Shown here: positions 43,664 to 53,003 of the stretch, in pieces
Numbering within the stretch: position 1 is the stretch's first letter
Layout of the letters: every line of letters starts with the position of its first letter
Source of the DNA: Rufibacter sp. LB8
GTDB taxonomy: Bacteria; Bacteroidota; Bacteroidia; Cytophagales; Hymenobacteraceae
Length of the DNA stretch: 64,000 bases
Direction of reading: 5' to 3'
Assembly (NCBI RefSeq): GCF_014876185.1
Contig: NZ_JADALJ010000001.1
Span: forward strand, 1,612,001 to 1,676,000
The notes under the pieces: generated by a model
What the model saw: only the letters and a program-made list of their open reading frames with translations
The model's database searches: none
What the model was told of the DNA's origin: nothing
Position numbers and translations under genes: made by a program

Positions 43664-44056
43664 TCAGGAAACCTCGGCGAGCCAGGCTTCGGCGTCTTCT
43701 AGGCTGTCAAAAATGTTGAGCGGGAGATTGCTTTCATGGGCCAGGTCAATGGCTTGTTCGCTGGCGGGCTCATTCAAGGTATGGACTTCGGCTACCTGCG
43801 AAAGACCGGCGGCCACAATCATTTTCTGCACGCGCAGATGGAGCGCACGCACGCCTACCCCGTATTCCCGGCCTTCCCTGATATCAGAAAGCAAGGAAAA
43901 GCCCGGCTTTACCAGGGCCAGGGCCTGTTTCCAGTGCTCAACGTAAAGCGGCACATCCTTTTCCTTTGACCAAGACCCAAATACCTTAAAGTATATCCTG
44001 TTTTTAACGGGGTCTACGGCAAGCTCGTAAAAGAAATTCTGGGCAATCTGTACCAT
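43664..44056 (-). CDS. Small cytosolic protein, possibly STAS/SpoIIAA-like
   Basis: This 130-residue protein is not firmly recognised. The pattern YELAVDPVKNRIYFKVFGSW, then YVEHWKQALALVKPGFSLLS, then DAEAWLAEVS resembles an alternating alpha/beta SpoIIAA/STAS-type fold, as in phosphoantagonist-like proteins of Bacteroidota. No conserved phospho-Ser is assigned. ATG 44056 is preferred over 44077, since the extra residues (MNSCSFA) look spurious. It is monocistronic. Confidence 0.5.
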   Translation of the reverse strand: MVQIAQNFFYELAVDPVKNRIYFKVFGSWSKEKDVPLYVEHWKQALALVKPGFSLLSDIREGREYGVGVRALHLRVQKMIVAAGLSQVAEVHTLNEPASEQAIDLAHESNLPLNIFDSLEDAEAWLAEVS

Positions 44057-44285
44057 GGCGAAAGAACAACTGTTCAATGCGTTGCCATCTGGTTGGGGGG
44101 AGCCGGAAAGACGCTAGTTCATTAACAATAAAATAATTCGAAAGATAGGGGCTTGCCAAGTGTACATCAAGAGAGGATTCTTTCATTTTTTTGCATTTTT
44201 CAAAGCATTGTATTTACTTTAATATCAAAAGCGCAGAATAACCACTAATATTTTAATAATCAGCGGATTCCGAAGCTTTAAATCC

Positions 44286-44329
44286 TTCCGTTTTAGGGTT
44301 CATTTCTGGAAATGAGCCCCAAAACGGAA
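44286..44329. repeat. Palindromic element A, copy 20
   Basis: The left arm CCGTTTTAGGGTTCATTTC and right arm GAAATGAGCCCCAAAACGG show an A/C mismatch and a G-T wobble position. It lies 8 bp past the end of the HNH gene. Confidence 0.85.
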
Positions 44330-44337
44330 GCATTGCC

Positions 44338-44646
44338 TTACCTTTTCCTGCGACGGTTGGAGATTCTGTCAAGGCGTTTAGTCTTTACCCAAAGCAAATA
44401 TTTCTGCAGGTCTTCGGCTTGCCGGAGTTTCTCCAGGGTGTTGTAGAGCACGGCCAGTTCTTTGTTGGTGAAGGTGAGGTGGATGGTACTATGGCAAGGT
44501 TGGCACAATGGGGCGGTGGGCCCGTGCCGCCCGCCTTCCTCCCTAGGAATTAAATGGTGCAGGGTGGTGAACCCTACCTCGCGGCCGCACAGGGCGCAGA
44601 CGGGGTCTGAGGCAGGGAAAGCCGCGTTTTTCTTTTTCTTCGCCAC
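44338..44646 (-). CDS. Small HNH endonuclease-like protein
   Basis: The 102-residue protein has the zinc-ribbon HNH motif: CALC (Cys17/Cys20), TTLHHLIPREEGGRHG with His30-His31, and CQPCHSTIH (Cys48, Cys51, His52, His56). The C-terminal 45 residues form a helix and basic tail (RISNRRRKR). Small HNH proteins of this kind nick or bind DNA and are common in many bacteria; a defence or housekeeping role cannot be told. It lies alone, divergent from an MFS gene. Confidence 0.75.
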   Translation of the reverse strand: MAKKKKNAAFPASDPVCALCGREVGFTTLHHLIPREEGGRHGPTAPLCQPCHSTIHLTFTNKELAVLYNTLEKLRQAEDLQKYLLWVKTKRLDRISNRRRKR

Positions 44647-44816
44647 CAGTGGTCACAGGAATGTTGGTTCATTTTAAACAGAAAGCCAGTGGTTTGGGTT
44701 TTACCCATGTGATTTATTTACTTTTGCGCCCTCACGCTTTTTGCCGGCAGAAACCTCTTGGTAACGGCCGCGTAAGGCTTGGGTAGTTTTCACTTTCCCC
44801 TCGCTCCACAACCCAC

Positions 44817-46040
44817 ATGTCTTCCGCTACTTCTTTGCCGTCTTCCCCGCACGCCCTGCGTGAAAGTTGGTTGCTGTTCATATTGGCCGCCATACAATTC
44901 ACGCACATCATGGACTTTGTGATCATGATGCCCCTGGGCCCGCAGCTCATGCGGGTTTTCTCCATATCACCGCGCGAATTTGGGTTTCTGGTGTCAGCGT
45001 ACACGTTCAGTGCGGCCATTTCAGGCTTGCTCAGCGCGTTTTTCATTGACAAGTTTGACCGCAAGCAAGCGCTGCTGGTGTTGTACCTGGGTTTTACTTT
45101 GGGCACGTTTGCCTGCGCGCTGGCGCCTACCTTCACTTTTCTGCTTATTGCCCGCGTGCTGGCCGGCGCGTTTGGCGGCGTGCTGGGCGCGTTGGTGCTG
45201 GCCATTATTGGCGATTCTATTCCGGAGGAACGCCGGGGCGCGGCCACGGGCAAGGTCATGGCGGCGTTCTCTATTGCGTCTATTGGCGGCATTCCGGTGG
45301 GTTTGTATCTGGCCAGCCATGCCAGTTGGCACGCCCCGTTTTACCTTTTGACCGTGCTATGCTTGCTGGTGCTGGTGTTGGCCTGGCGCATGCTGCCGTC
45401 TATGCGCGCGCATTTGCTGCACCACGTGCCCCAGCATCCGGCCCAAAACCTGAAGACCATTTTCACCAGAGCCAACTGCTTGTGGGCCTTCGCGCTGATG
45501 GTGGTGCTGTCCATGGCCGGGTTTACCGTGGTGCCGTTTCTGAGCCCGTACATGGTGGCCAATGTGGGCTTTGCCGAAGTGGAGTTGAGTTACATTTACC
45601 TTTTTGGCGGTTTGGCCACGGTGGTGACCTCGCAATACGCCGGCAAGCTGGCAGACAAGCACGGCAAGAAGAAAGTGTTCATGTGGGCGGCGCTGGTTTC
45701 TATCATTCCTATTCTGGTGGTGACCAACTTGCCCCAGGTGCCTCACTGGCAGGCGTTTGTGGTGACCACGGCGTTTTTTATTGTGTTCGGGGCGAGGTTT
45801 GTGCCGGCCATGTCCATGATCACCTCCAGCATTGAACCGCGGTTGCGTGGCTCGTTCATGAGCGTGAACTCATCGGTGCAGCAGTTGGCGTCTGGCATGG
45901 CGGCGTTTATTGCGGGCCTTATTATCACCAATGACCCTATCACCCAAAAACTTCAGCATTTTGGTACCATTGGCATTATTGCGTCTGTGTTCACGGTGCT
46001 GTCTATGTGGGTGGTCACCAAACTGAAGCAGGTGAGTTAA
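44817..46040 (+). CDS. MFS drug-type exporter
   Basis: The 407-residue inner-membrane protein has twelve helices. It shows FVIMMPLGPQLMRVFSISPR (helix 1 to loop), the motif A-like DKFDRKQALLVLYLGFTLGT, and IIGDSIPEERRGAATGKVMA before helix 6. The second half has KLADKHGKKKVFMWAALVSI. It resembles the DHA1/AraJ-like proton antiporters. The exported compound is unknown. No adjacent regulator gene. Ended by a palindrome and a hairpin terminator. Confidence 0.88.
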   Translation: MSSATSLPSSPHALRESWLLFILAAIQFTHIMDFVIMMPLGPQLMRVFSISPREFGFLVSAYTFSAAISGLLSAFFIDKFDRKQALLVLYLGFTLGTFACALAPTFTFLLIARVLAGAFGGVLGALVLAIIGDSIPEERRGAATGKVMAAFSIASIGGIPVGLYLASHASWHAPFYLLTVLCLLVLVLAWRMLPSMRAHLLHHVPQHPAQNLKTIFTRANCLWAFALMVVLSMAGFTVVPFLSPYMVANVGFAEVELSYIYLFGGLATVVTSQYAGKLADKHGKKKVFMWAALVSIIPILVVTNLPQVPHWQAFVVTTAFFIVFGARFVPAMSMITSSIEPRLRGSFMSVNSSVQQLASGMAAFIAGLIITNDPITQKLQHFGTIGIIASVFTVLSMWVVTKLKQVS

Positions 46041-46062
46041 TTTACTTGCTGCTTGTTGATGG

Positions 46063-46104
46063 CCGTTTTCGAGCTCGTTTCCAGAAACGAGCCCGAAAAC
46101 GGAA
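46063..46104. repeat. Palindromic element A, copy 21, fused to a terminator
   Basis: Arms CCGTTTTCGAGCTCGTTTC and GAAACGAGCCCGAAAACGG. The inner ATTTC/GAAAT pair is replaced on both arms by GTTTC/GAAAC, a paired change. Confidence 0.9.
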
Positions 46105-46136
46105 AAAGCCCCTGTCCTAAAGAACCGGGGCTTTTT
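46103..46136. terminator. Bidirectional terminator between MFS and lipase genes
   Basis: The stem AAAAAGCCCC/GGGGCTTTTT; its A tract is shared with the end of the preceding palindrome. Confidence 0.85.
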
Positions 46137-46158
46137 CGTGGTGAAAAAATCCAAATGC

Positions 46159-47370
46159 TTATTTCTTTTTCAAGGAAGTAAACCAGGGAATGAGGTCTTT
46201 GATCATGGGTTCCAGACTGCTAAAATGCGTGCCTCCTTTTATGGGAACAAACGTGAGCGTAGTAGCACCAGCGGCGTTCATGGCGTTTACCGTTACCTGT
46301 GAGTTCTCAAACGGCACCATGGTGTCTGCGGTGCCGTGGTACAGACGGGCCGGACTTTTAGGCACCCAGTTCTTCAAACTATTGCGTTTGAGCGCGTCTT
46401 TCAAAGGCTGTTCCCCGGCTCCCCGGAGGGCCGCCAAAAAGGTGGAGTTGAACAGTTGGGCAGGATCTGAAGACAAGGCGCTGTTGATGGAACTGCTGGT
46501 GCGTGTGCCATCAATCAATTCCTGAATGCGGGTGGCGTACGGTTCCCGGAAGAAATCGGTTAAAGGTCGGTTCCAGTTGTAGGTTTTGTTATAGGCCTGA
46601 ATAATGAAGGCCAGGTTGGCAGGGTAGTCATACTTCTGACCAGAGACAATGCGGGCCAGCATGCCTTCCAGGTCATAGCCTCCGGCTCCAGCCCCGGCGC
46701 CCGTCACGGTGAGGCCATGGGTTGGGTTCTCCTCAATTTCCTTCTGCGCCGCCAAGGTCACGTACCCGCCCTCAGAGTAACCGGCCAGAAATAATTCCCC
46801 AGACTCTTTGATGTTGTTTTTCTGGAAGAACGATTTACCGGCCTTGATCATGTCTACCACGGCGGTGCCGGAGTGTTTCACGTCATAATACGGGTGCAGA
46901 ATGTGCTTAGACTCGCCGTAGCCAATAAAGTCAGGTACCACCGTCAGGTAGCCCGCCGCCCCAAAAGCCTCAAAACCAGTGAGCGAATTCAGCTGAAAGT
47001 TGCTGGGCGCGTATTTCTGGTCAAAGGTGGTGCCGTGGTGCGCACTCAAAATGGGTGCCGGGCCCGGCATGTTCAAGGGTACCACCATCAGCCCCGAGGC
47101 TTTGATTTCCTGCCCGTTGTACTGGGTAAGGTACACCACGCGGTACACATCCACGTCAAATTTCACTTGCGCGGCCAGCTCCGGCTGCCCGTTAGAGACG
47201 GCAATCTGCCTTAGGCCCGCGGCCGGAATGGTAGTCAGTTTGGTAGCCGACACCAACAGGTCTTTCTGTTTTTCAACGGCGGTCACCGGGCCTTCCAGCA
47301 CCTCCGGATCTTTGCACGAAGAGCAACCCAGCAAGGCAATGAATATGGTAGATAAAAGGAAAGTTTTCAA
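46159..47370 (-). CDS. Secretory lipase-like alpha/beta-hydrolase, lipoprotein
   Basis: The 403-residue protein has a signal peptide with Cys residues (FIALLGCSSC), suggesting lipid anchoring. The mature part is an alpha/beta hydrolase. It shows ILSAHHGTTFDQKYAPSNFQ, the nucleophile elbow LAGYSEGGYVTL, the late Asp in LYHGTADTMVPFENS, and a final His in KGGTHFSS. The fold resembles fungal-type secretory lipases and bacterial relatives. Its substrate could be a lipid ester or another acyl compound. Monocistronic. Confidence 0.8.
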   Translation of the reverse strand: MKTFLLSTIFIALLGCSSCKDPEVLEGPVTAVEKQKDLLVSATKLTTIPAAGLRQIAVSNGQPELAAQVKFDVDVYRVVYLTQYNGQEIKASGLMVVPLNMPGPAPILSAHHGTTFDQKYAPSNFQLNSLTGFEAFGAAGYLTVVPDFIGYGESKHILHPYYDVKHSGTAVVDMIKAGKSFFQKNNIKESGELFLAGYSEGGYVTLAAQKEIEENPTHGLTVTGAGAGAGGYDLEGMLARIVSGQKYDYPANLAFIIQAYNKTYNWNRPLTDFFREPYATRIQELIDGTRTSSSINSALSSDPAQLFNSTFLAALRGAGEQPLKDALKRNSLKNWVPKSPARLYHGTADTMVPFENSQVTVNAMNAAGATTLTFVPIKGGTHFSSLEPMIKDLIPWFTSLKKK

Positions 47371-47559
47371 GGGGGAAATGGTTAGGTGAGTGTCCTTTTG
47401 TAAAGGTTCTGTGGGGCCAGAAAGTTCCGTTGCGGGGCTAACCCGTCCACCTCAAAAAGTCAGAAAAAGCCAATTTTTATGACAAGGAAATACGCAATGG
47501 AGTTCACCTGGAACTGGCTTTCCCCGTATAGGTTCTTGGACCAGAAATTCAAAGGAAGT

Positions 47560-47868
47560 ATGGCGAAAAAATCATTCCAGGAATTAATCAACAGCCCCGG
47601 CATGCCCGTGCTGGTAGACTTCTACGCCGACTGGTGCGGCCCCTGCAAAACCATGGCGCCCATTCTGCAGCAAGTGGCCCAGCAGTACGCCGGCAAGGTG
47701 AAAGTGATCAAGATTGACGTAGACAAAAACCCAGCGGTGGCGCAGCAATACCGCGTGCAGGGCATACCTACGCTGTTACTTTTTCACCAGGGCAAACAGG
47801 TCTGGCGGCAGTCAGGCGTGGTCCCGGCGCACCAACTCAGCCAGATTGTGCAGCAGCATTTGACATAG
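47560..47868 (+). CDS. trxA: Thioredoxin
   Basis: The 102-residue protein reads MAKKSFQELINSPGMPVLVD, then FYADWCGPCKTMAPILQQVA, with the redox site WCGPCK, and the cis-Pro in QGIPTLLLF. It is a general disulfide reductant in the cytosol. An in-frame ATG at 47479 would add 27 residues (MTRKYAMEFTWNWL and onward) not seen in thioredoxins; ATG 47560 follows AAAGGAAGT and is preferred. No reductase gene is adjacent. Confidence 0.88.
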   Translation: MAKKSFQELINSPGMPVLVDFYADWCGPCKTMAPILQQVAQQYAGKVKVIKIDVDKNPAVAQQYRVQGIPTLLLFHQGKQVWRQSGVVPAHQLSQIVQQHLT

Positions 47869-47872
47869 CGGT

Positions 47873-47916
47873 TTCCGTTTTCGGGCTCATTTCTGGAAAC
47901 GGAGCCGAAAACGGAA
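47873..47916. repeat. Palindromic element A, copy 22
   Basis: Five base pairs after the thioredoxin stop codon; the right arm is GAAACGGAGCCGAAAACGG. It is the only hairpin there and may act as terminator. Confidence 0.88.
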
Positions 47917-47940
47917 ATCACCCCATCTACTTCGCTATTG

Positions 47941-48122
47941 GGAGTCTTCCGCAAGGCGACTTCACATCAGTCCTGAATCTGGAGGAACTCTGTTATGAGC
48001 AACCTGTATTTCTGGTGGCTAAGAATTACCATAGATTTCACCAATAGCGCCATTTGCCATTCGGCAGGAAGTCAGAGACTTCCATTCCATTCAAAGTTAG
48101 GAGTCGCCCTGCGGAAGACTCC
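47941..48122. repeat. Family F inverted-repeat element (182 bp)
   Basis: Terminal inverted repeats of 23 bp (left GGAGTCTTCCGCAAGGCGAC, two mismatches to the right end) enclose about 135 bp without coding capacity. An inner AGGAAGTCAGAGACTTCC forms another hairpin (48066-48083). Confidence 0.65.
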
Positions 48123-48165
48123 GAACAGCAGAGAAAGTGATGGCCTGGCCTCAAACAGTTAAAAG

Positions 48166-48208
48166 TCCGTTTTTGGCTTCGCTTCTGTAAATGAGCCCGA
48201 AAACGGAA
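48166..48208. repeat. Palindromic element A, copy 23
   Basis: The left arm TCCGTTTTTGGCTTCGCTTC is of the TGGC subtype, while the right arm AATGAGCCCGAAAACGGA is of the CCCG subtype: a hybrid with mismatched arms. Confidence 0.85.
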
Positions 48209-48345
48209 ACTACCATTTTGTAAGTTTTAGACGCCCCCCGCTACTTATAGAAGAAGTGTAAACGAGCCTGTGGCCAGGAAATTATCTTGGGCACGTACCT
48301 AAAACGGGTAACTTTCGTTTTCATAGCATTCCATACAATTCCAAC

Positions 48346-50220
48346 ATGCGTAAAAACTTTTTGGCAGCGCTGGGCCTGGCCCTTTTGTTGCAGTTCCCTA
48401 CACAGGCTGACCCAGAGCCAGAAACGGCCGCTCGCGGGTACCGGTTCTCCATTGACCTGACCCAGGTAAAAAATGACAAACTGCAGGTCACCCTCCTAAC
48501 CCCCGACATTGACCAGGACGAAATCATCTACAATTTCCCCAAGATGGTGCCGGGCACGTACTCAGTGTATGACTTCGGGAAGTTTGTGAATGACATGGTG
48601 GCCCTTGACAAAAAAGGCAAGAAACTGCCCGTGGAACGCATCAATCAGAACAGCTGGCGCATAAAGAAAGCCAAGAAACTGGCCAAGCTCACCTATTGGG
48701 TAGAGGACACCTGGGACACATCTAAAAAAGAAGATATTGTGTTTGAACCCGCTGCCACAGACATTGAAAATGGCAAGGTGTTTCTGCTCAACAACCACGG
48801 GTTTTACGGCTATTTTGACGGCATGACCAAAGTGCCCTATGAGGTAACCGTAACCAAACCGAAGGGTTTCTACGGTGCCACGCCCTTGCGCGCCACGTCT
48901 TCCACCGCCACCGCAGACACCTACCGTTTGGCCAATTACAATGACCTGGTAGACTCGCCCATGCTCTACAGCGTGCCAGACACGGCCATGCTCAAAGTAG
49001 GCAGCGCCGAAGTGCTCATCTCCACCTACGCCGCCGGCGGGGGCAAGCGCTCCCAAAACCTGGCGCAGAACATCAAAACCATTCTGGAGGCGCAGAAAAA
49101 CTACCTGGGCGGTGACCTGCCCGTGGACAAATACGCGTTCCTGATTTACATTGACAACAAACCCAACCGCACGGGCATGTATGGCGCGCTGGAGCATTCG
49201 TATTCGTCGGTGTATTATTTCCCGGAGATGCCCCCGGCTATGCTGGCCGAGCAGGTGCGCAACATTGCGGCGCATGAGTTCTTCCATATTGTCACGCCGC
49301 TCAACATCCACTCAGAGGAAATCGGCAATTTTGATTTCGGCAACCCTAAAATGTCCAAACACCTGTGGCTCTATGAAGGCGTGACCGAATACTTTGCCCA
49401 CCACGTGCAGGTAAACCAGAAACTGGTGGAGTTTCCAGATTTTCTGGCGGAGTTGCGCAACAAAATCATTTCGTCTAAACAGGAATACAAAGATGACCTG
49501 GCCTTTACGGAGCTGAGCCTGGGCGCCCTGGACCAGCATGAGAAACAGTACGGCAACGTGTACCAGAAAGGCGCGCTGCTGGGCATGGCCCTGGACATCA
49601 GGCTTCGGGAACTGTCAGGTGGCAAATACGGCATCCGGAACCTGATGGCCGATCTGAGCAAGACCTACGGCAAAGACCAATCGTTTAAAGACGAAGAACT
49701 GTTTGACAAGATCACGGCCCTCACCTACCCAGAAATCAGGGAGTTTTTCAGGCTGTACGTGGAAGGCGCCACGCCGCTGCCGTACCAGGAGATTTTCAGT
49801 AAAGTGGGGGTAACTTACGCGCCCACCGGCGTGCAGCGCAGGTTGTCGTTGGGCAGGCCTACGTTGGGATACGACCAGGCCTCTGGGCACATCATGGTGG
49901 CCAGCGTGGAGAACGTCACGGCCTTCGGGAAACAGCTGGGCTACCAGGCCGGCGACCAACTCTGGCAAATCAACGGCGAAGATATCACGCTGCAGAACGC
50001 CACCGACCTCATCACCAAACACGTGCTCAACGGCCAGGAAGGCAGCGACTTGACCCTTGTGGTAGGTAGAAAAGACGCCAGCGGCACCGTGAAACCCAAA
50101 GTGCTCAAAACCAAACTGGTGCCCTCAGAAGAATATGTGGCCCATGTGTTAAACCCAGACCCCAACGCCACGGAAGCCCAGAAAGCCCTGCAGCAAGCCT
50201 GGCTGTATTCCACGCTGTAA
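48346..50220 (+). CDS. M61-family glycyl aminopeptidase with PDZ domain
   Basis: The 624-residue protein has a signal peptide (LAALGLALLLQFPTQA). It has the M61 N-terminal beta domain (YRFSIDLTQVKNDKLQVTLL), a thermolysin-like centre with HEFFH at 310-314, and the third zinc ligand region LWLYEGVTEYFAHH. A C-terminal PDZ domain follows (LGYQAGDQLWQINGEDITLQ and onward). M61 enzymes release N-terminal Gly or Ala from peptides. It should be periplasmic or exported. Single gene, followed by a palindrome 18 bp after its stop. Confidence 0.88.
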   Translation: MRKNFLAALGLALLLQFPTQADPEPETAARGYRFSIDLTQVKNDKLQVTLLTPDIDQDEIIYNFPKMVPGTYSVYDFGKFVNDMVALDKKGKKLPVERINQNSWRIKKAKKLAKLTYWVEDTWDTSKKEDIVFEPAATDIENGKVFLLNNHGFYGYFDGMTKVPYEVTVTKPKGFYGATPLRATSSTATADTYRLANYNDLVDSPMLYSVPDTAMLKVGSAEVLISTYAAGGGKRSQNLAQNIKTILEAQKNYLGGDLPVDKYAFLIYIDNKPNRTGMYGALEHSYSSVYYFPEMPPAMLAEQVRNIAAHEFFHIVTPLNIHSEEIGNFDFGNPKMSKHLWLYEGVTEYFAHHVQVNQKLVEFPDFLAELRNKIISSKQEYKDDLAFTELSLGALDQHEKQYGNVYQKGALLGMALDIRLRELSGGKYGIRNLMADLSKTYGKDQSFKDEELFDKITALTYPEIREFFRLYVEGATPLPYQEIFSKVGVTYAPTGVQRRLSLGRPTLGYDQASGHIMVASVENVTAFGKQLGYQAGDQLWQINGEDITLQNATDLITKHVLNGQEGSDLTLVVGRKDASGTVKPKVLKTKLVPSEEYVAHVLNPDPNATEAQKALQQAWLYSTL

Positions 50221-50238
50221 GGTGTTTAAGGTGTAGTA

Positions 50239-50280
50239 TCCGTTTTCGGGCTCATTTCTGTAAATGAGCCCGAAAACGGA
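50239..50280. repeat. Palindromic element A, copy 24
   Basis: Consensus copy with centre TTTCTGTAAA, the only hairpin after the M61 gene. Confidence 0.92.
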
Positions 50281-50405
50281 TTTCTTCTTTTGCCGGGTTC
50301 GTAGGGGAAAACCCAGCATGAGCGGTCAAGTAGAGGTGTCTTTTTGAAAACCCGGGGCCAGGAGCCAGGCATCCGCCAAAAGAAGAGACTGTGGCTGGTT
50401 CTGTT

Positions 50406-50570
50406 TAGAGCTTGTTTAAATTTTGATTTTGCAGGCGAAAAATGGTAGCAATAGGTTCTGGCAAAGCCCTTTTTGAGCAGCATAGCAGCGCTATGGTGAG
50501 AAAAAATGGTGAAGTCAGGTTCTGTTGATACCGTATTGCAGCGCAAAAGGCAAATTTAAACATGCTCTTA
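50406..50570. repeat. Inverted-repeat element upstream of the TonB receptor gene
   Basis: The ends TAGAGCTTGTTTAAATTTTG (left) and CAAATTTAAACATGCTCTTA (right) are inverted repeats with few mismatches around about 125 bp. An inner pair of direct repeats GAAAAATGGTAGCAATAGG and GAAAAAATGGTGAAGTCAGG, each followed by TTCTG, is present. It looks like a MITE or the remnant of an insertion sequence; no transposase frame remains. Confidence 0.65.
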
Positions 50571-50633
50571 GTAGGCCAACCAAAGCGCAATCTTTTCTGT
50601 ATCAGCTGAAAACAAATCAAGCGTCTGGGCGTT

Positions 50634-53003
50634 ATGCCTGTAGCTACATTTACTAGAAACGTGTATTCATTTGCCCAACTTGTACCCTTGCCTTTCTTAA
50701 AACGTGTGCTGCCGGCCTTGCTGGCGCTGCTGGTGTATGCCCACACGGGGCAGGCTCAGGCCAGAGTCACGCTTACCGGCACCTTGCGCTCCGCCACCAC
50801 CGGCGAACCGCTCATTGGCGCCACCGTGGCCGTCCCCAGCCTGGGCACCGGCGCAGAAACCAACGTGAACGGCCTGTATTCCCTCTCCCTGGCACCCGGC
50901 ACGTACCAGGTCCAATTCTCCTACCTGGGCTTCCAGACTGAACTCCGGGACGTGAAACTCACCGCCAACACCCGCCTCAACCTGGAACTGAAAGAAACCA
51001 CCAACACGCTCAATGAAGTAGTGGTGGAAGCCGAGCGCAACTCATACCAGCAACGCCTCACCACGCCCCAGATGAGTGTGGAAACCTTGACCGCCCGTGA
51101 GGCCAAACTTCTGCCCGCGCTGTTCGGGGAAGTGGACATCATCAAAACCTTGCAACTGAAACCGGGCGTGCAGAGCGGCGGCGAAGGCAGCACCGGCCTG
51201 TTTGTGCGCGGCGGTAGCAATGACCAGAATTTAGTGTTGTTAGACGACGCCCTGGTGTACAATCCCAGCCACTTGTTCGGGTTTTTCAGTGTGTTCAACC
51301 CAGATGCGGTGCGGGGCGTGGAGCTTTACAAAGGCGGTTTTCCGGCGCAGTTTGGGGGGCGGCTCTCCAGCGTGTTGGACGTAAAGCTGCGCGAAGGCAA
51401 CCGCAAGGAATATGACGTGTCTGGTGGTCTGGGTTTGATAGCCTCAAGGGTGACGGTGGAAGGCCCTATTCAGAAAGACAAATCCTCCTTCTTGATCTCC
51501 GGCCGAAGAACGTATGTAGACGTGTTCACGCGCCTGATCAACAAATCTCAGGAAAGTGACCCAGAATGGGCGCCCATCCCAGATTATTACTTCTATGACT
51601 TCAACGCCAAGGCTTCTTTTGAACTGGGCGAAAAAGACCGCATCTTCTTTAGCGGGTACTACGGCCGTGATTTTTTCACCTTCAATGACGCCGACTTCAA
51701 CTTCAATTTCAACTGGGGCAACCGGGTGGGCTCTCTGCGCTGGGTACACCAGTTTTCGCCTAAATTCTTCTCCAACACTACGCTCACCTCGTCCAGATAC
51801 TCTTATGAGATCAAAAACCAGCTGGACATTTTCAGTTTCAGCCTTACCTCCCAGATCTCAGACATTAACCTCAAAACCGACTTTGAGTGGAGCCCCAAAG
51901 AGAACCACACCTTGAAATTTGGCCTTTCTGGCACCAACCATGAGTTTGTGGTGGGCCGCCTGCAGGCTGGCAGCGAAGACGGATCTGTGAGCGTGAACGC
52001 GGGCAATACCTACACCGGCTTTGAGTATGGCGCCTACGCCTCAGATGACTGGGAACTGAGCCCCAGCCTGACTTTGAGTTATGGCTTGCGCGTGTCGGGG
52101 TTTGTGAACAAGGGTAAGAACTTCACGGGCCTGGAGCCGCGCGCCGCCGCCAGTTACCGTTTAAATGAAACACTCACGCTCAAGGGTTCTTACACGCGCA
52201 TGTACCAGTACGTGCATCTGGTGTCTAACTCCGGCGCTTCGTTGCCCACTGATATCTGGTACCCGTCTAGCCCCGGCGTAAAACCGCAGCTCTCTGACCA
52301 GGTGGCGCTGGGCCTCACCAAAGTGTACAAAGAAGACTGGCTGTTCAGCACGGAGGCCTATTACAAAGACATGACCCGGCAACTGGATTTACGTGACGGC
52401 GCAGAGCTGTTCGGGAACACAGAACTGGAGGGCGAATTTGTCTTTGGCACCGGTGAAAGCTATGGTCAGGAATTTTACGTGGAGAAGAAAAACGGCCGCA
52501 CCACCGGCTGGGTGGGCTACACCCTCTCCTGGACCAACCGCACCTTCCCAGACATTAACAACGGCAAGACCTTCCCTACCCGTTTTGACCGGCGGCATGA
52601 CATTTCCATAGTGGCCATACAAGAAGTGAACAAGCGCATAAGCGCCACCGCCACCTTTGTGTACGGCACGGGCAACGCCTATTCTTTGCCGGTACAGCGC
52701 ATTCTGGTGCAAGACGTGGAGGGCGAAGATTTTGTGGTGGTGCCCATTTACCCAGACCGCAATTCGTTCAGGCTGGCGGCTTACCACCGCTTAGATTTAG
52801 GTTTGGTTTGGAAGTTGCGGCCCAAGCGCGGCAGCGCAGACCTTACCTTTAGCGTGTACAACGCCTACAACCGCCGCAACCCCTATTTTGTGTATTTTGA
52901 AACCATTGAAGACGAAGAGACGCGCCAAATCACGGGCTTTGCGGCCAAACAGGTGTCTTTGTTCCCCATAATTCCGTCTGTGACCTATAATTTCAAGTTC
53001 TAA
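50634..53003 (+). CDS. TonB-dependent outer-membrane receptor with carboxypeptidase-regulatory domain
   Basis: The 789-residue protein has a signal region ending near AHTGQAQA. A CarboxypepD_reg-like domain follows (VTLTGTLRSATTGEPLIGAT...VQFSYLGFQ). The plug domain (LKPGVQSGGEGSTGLFVRGG, NPSHLFGFFSVFNPDAVRGV, LSSVLDVKLREG) leads into a 22-strand barrel ending IIPSVTYNFKF. It should import a ligand using TonB energy. The stop codon overlaps the ATG of the DUF4249 gene (TAATG), so the two are coupled; such pairs replace SusC/SusD in many Bacteroidota. The ligand is unknown, possibly an iron complex or peptide. Confidence 0.88.
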   Translation: MPVATFTRNVYSFAQLVPLPFLKRVLPALLALLVYAHTGQAQARVTLTGTLRSATTGEPLIGATVAVPSLGTGAETNVNGLYSLSLAPGTYQVQFSYLGFQTELRDVKLTANTRLNLELKETTNTLNEVVVEAERNSYQQRLTTPQMSVETLTAREAKLLPALFGEVDIIKTLQLKPGVQSGGEGSTGLFVRGGSNDQNLVLLDDALVYNPSHLFGFFSVFNPDAVRGVELYKGGFPAQFGGRLSSVLDVKLREGNRKEYDVSGGLGLIASRVTVEGPIQKDKSSFLISGRRTYVDVFTRLINKSQESDPEWAPIPDYYFYDFNAKASFELGEKDRIFFSGYYGRDFFTFNDADFNFNFNWGNRVGSLRWVHQFSPKFFSNTTLTSSRYSYEIKNQLDIFSFSLTSQISDINLKTDFEWSPKENHTLKFGLSGTNHEFVVGRLQAGSEDGSVSVNAGNTYTGFEYGAYASDDWELSPSLTLSYGLRVSGFVNKGKNFTGLEPRAAASYRLNETLTLKGSYTRMYQYVHLVSNSGASLPTDIWYPSSPGVKPQLSDQVALGLTKVYKEDWLFSTEAYYKDMTRQLDLRDGAELFGNTELEGEFVFGTGESYGQEFYVEKKNGRTTGWVGYTLSWTNRTFPDINNGKTFPTRFDRRHDISIVAIQEVNKRISATATFVYGTGNAYSLPVQRILVQDVEGEDFVVVPIYPDRNSFRLAAYHRLDLGLVWKLRPKRGSADLTFSVYNAYNRRNPYFVYFETIEDEETRQITGFAAKQVSLFPIIPSVTYNFKF

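Noticed and set aside
48562-49311. 249-residue minus-strand frame opposite the M61 peptidase
   Set aside because: Antisense shadow of a well-conserved gene.
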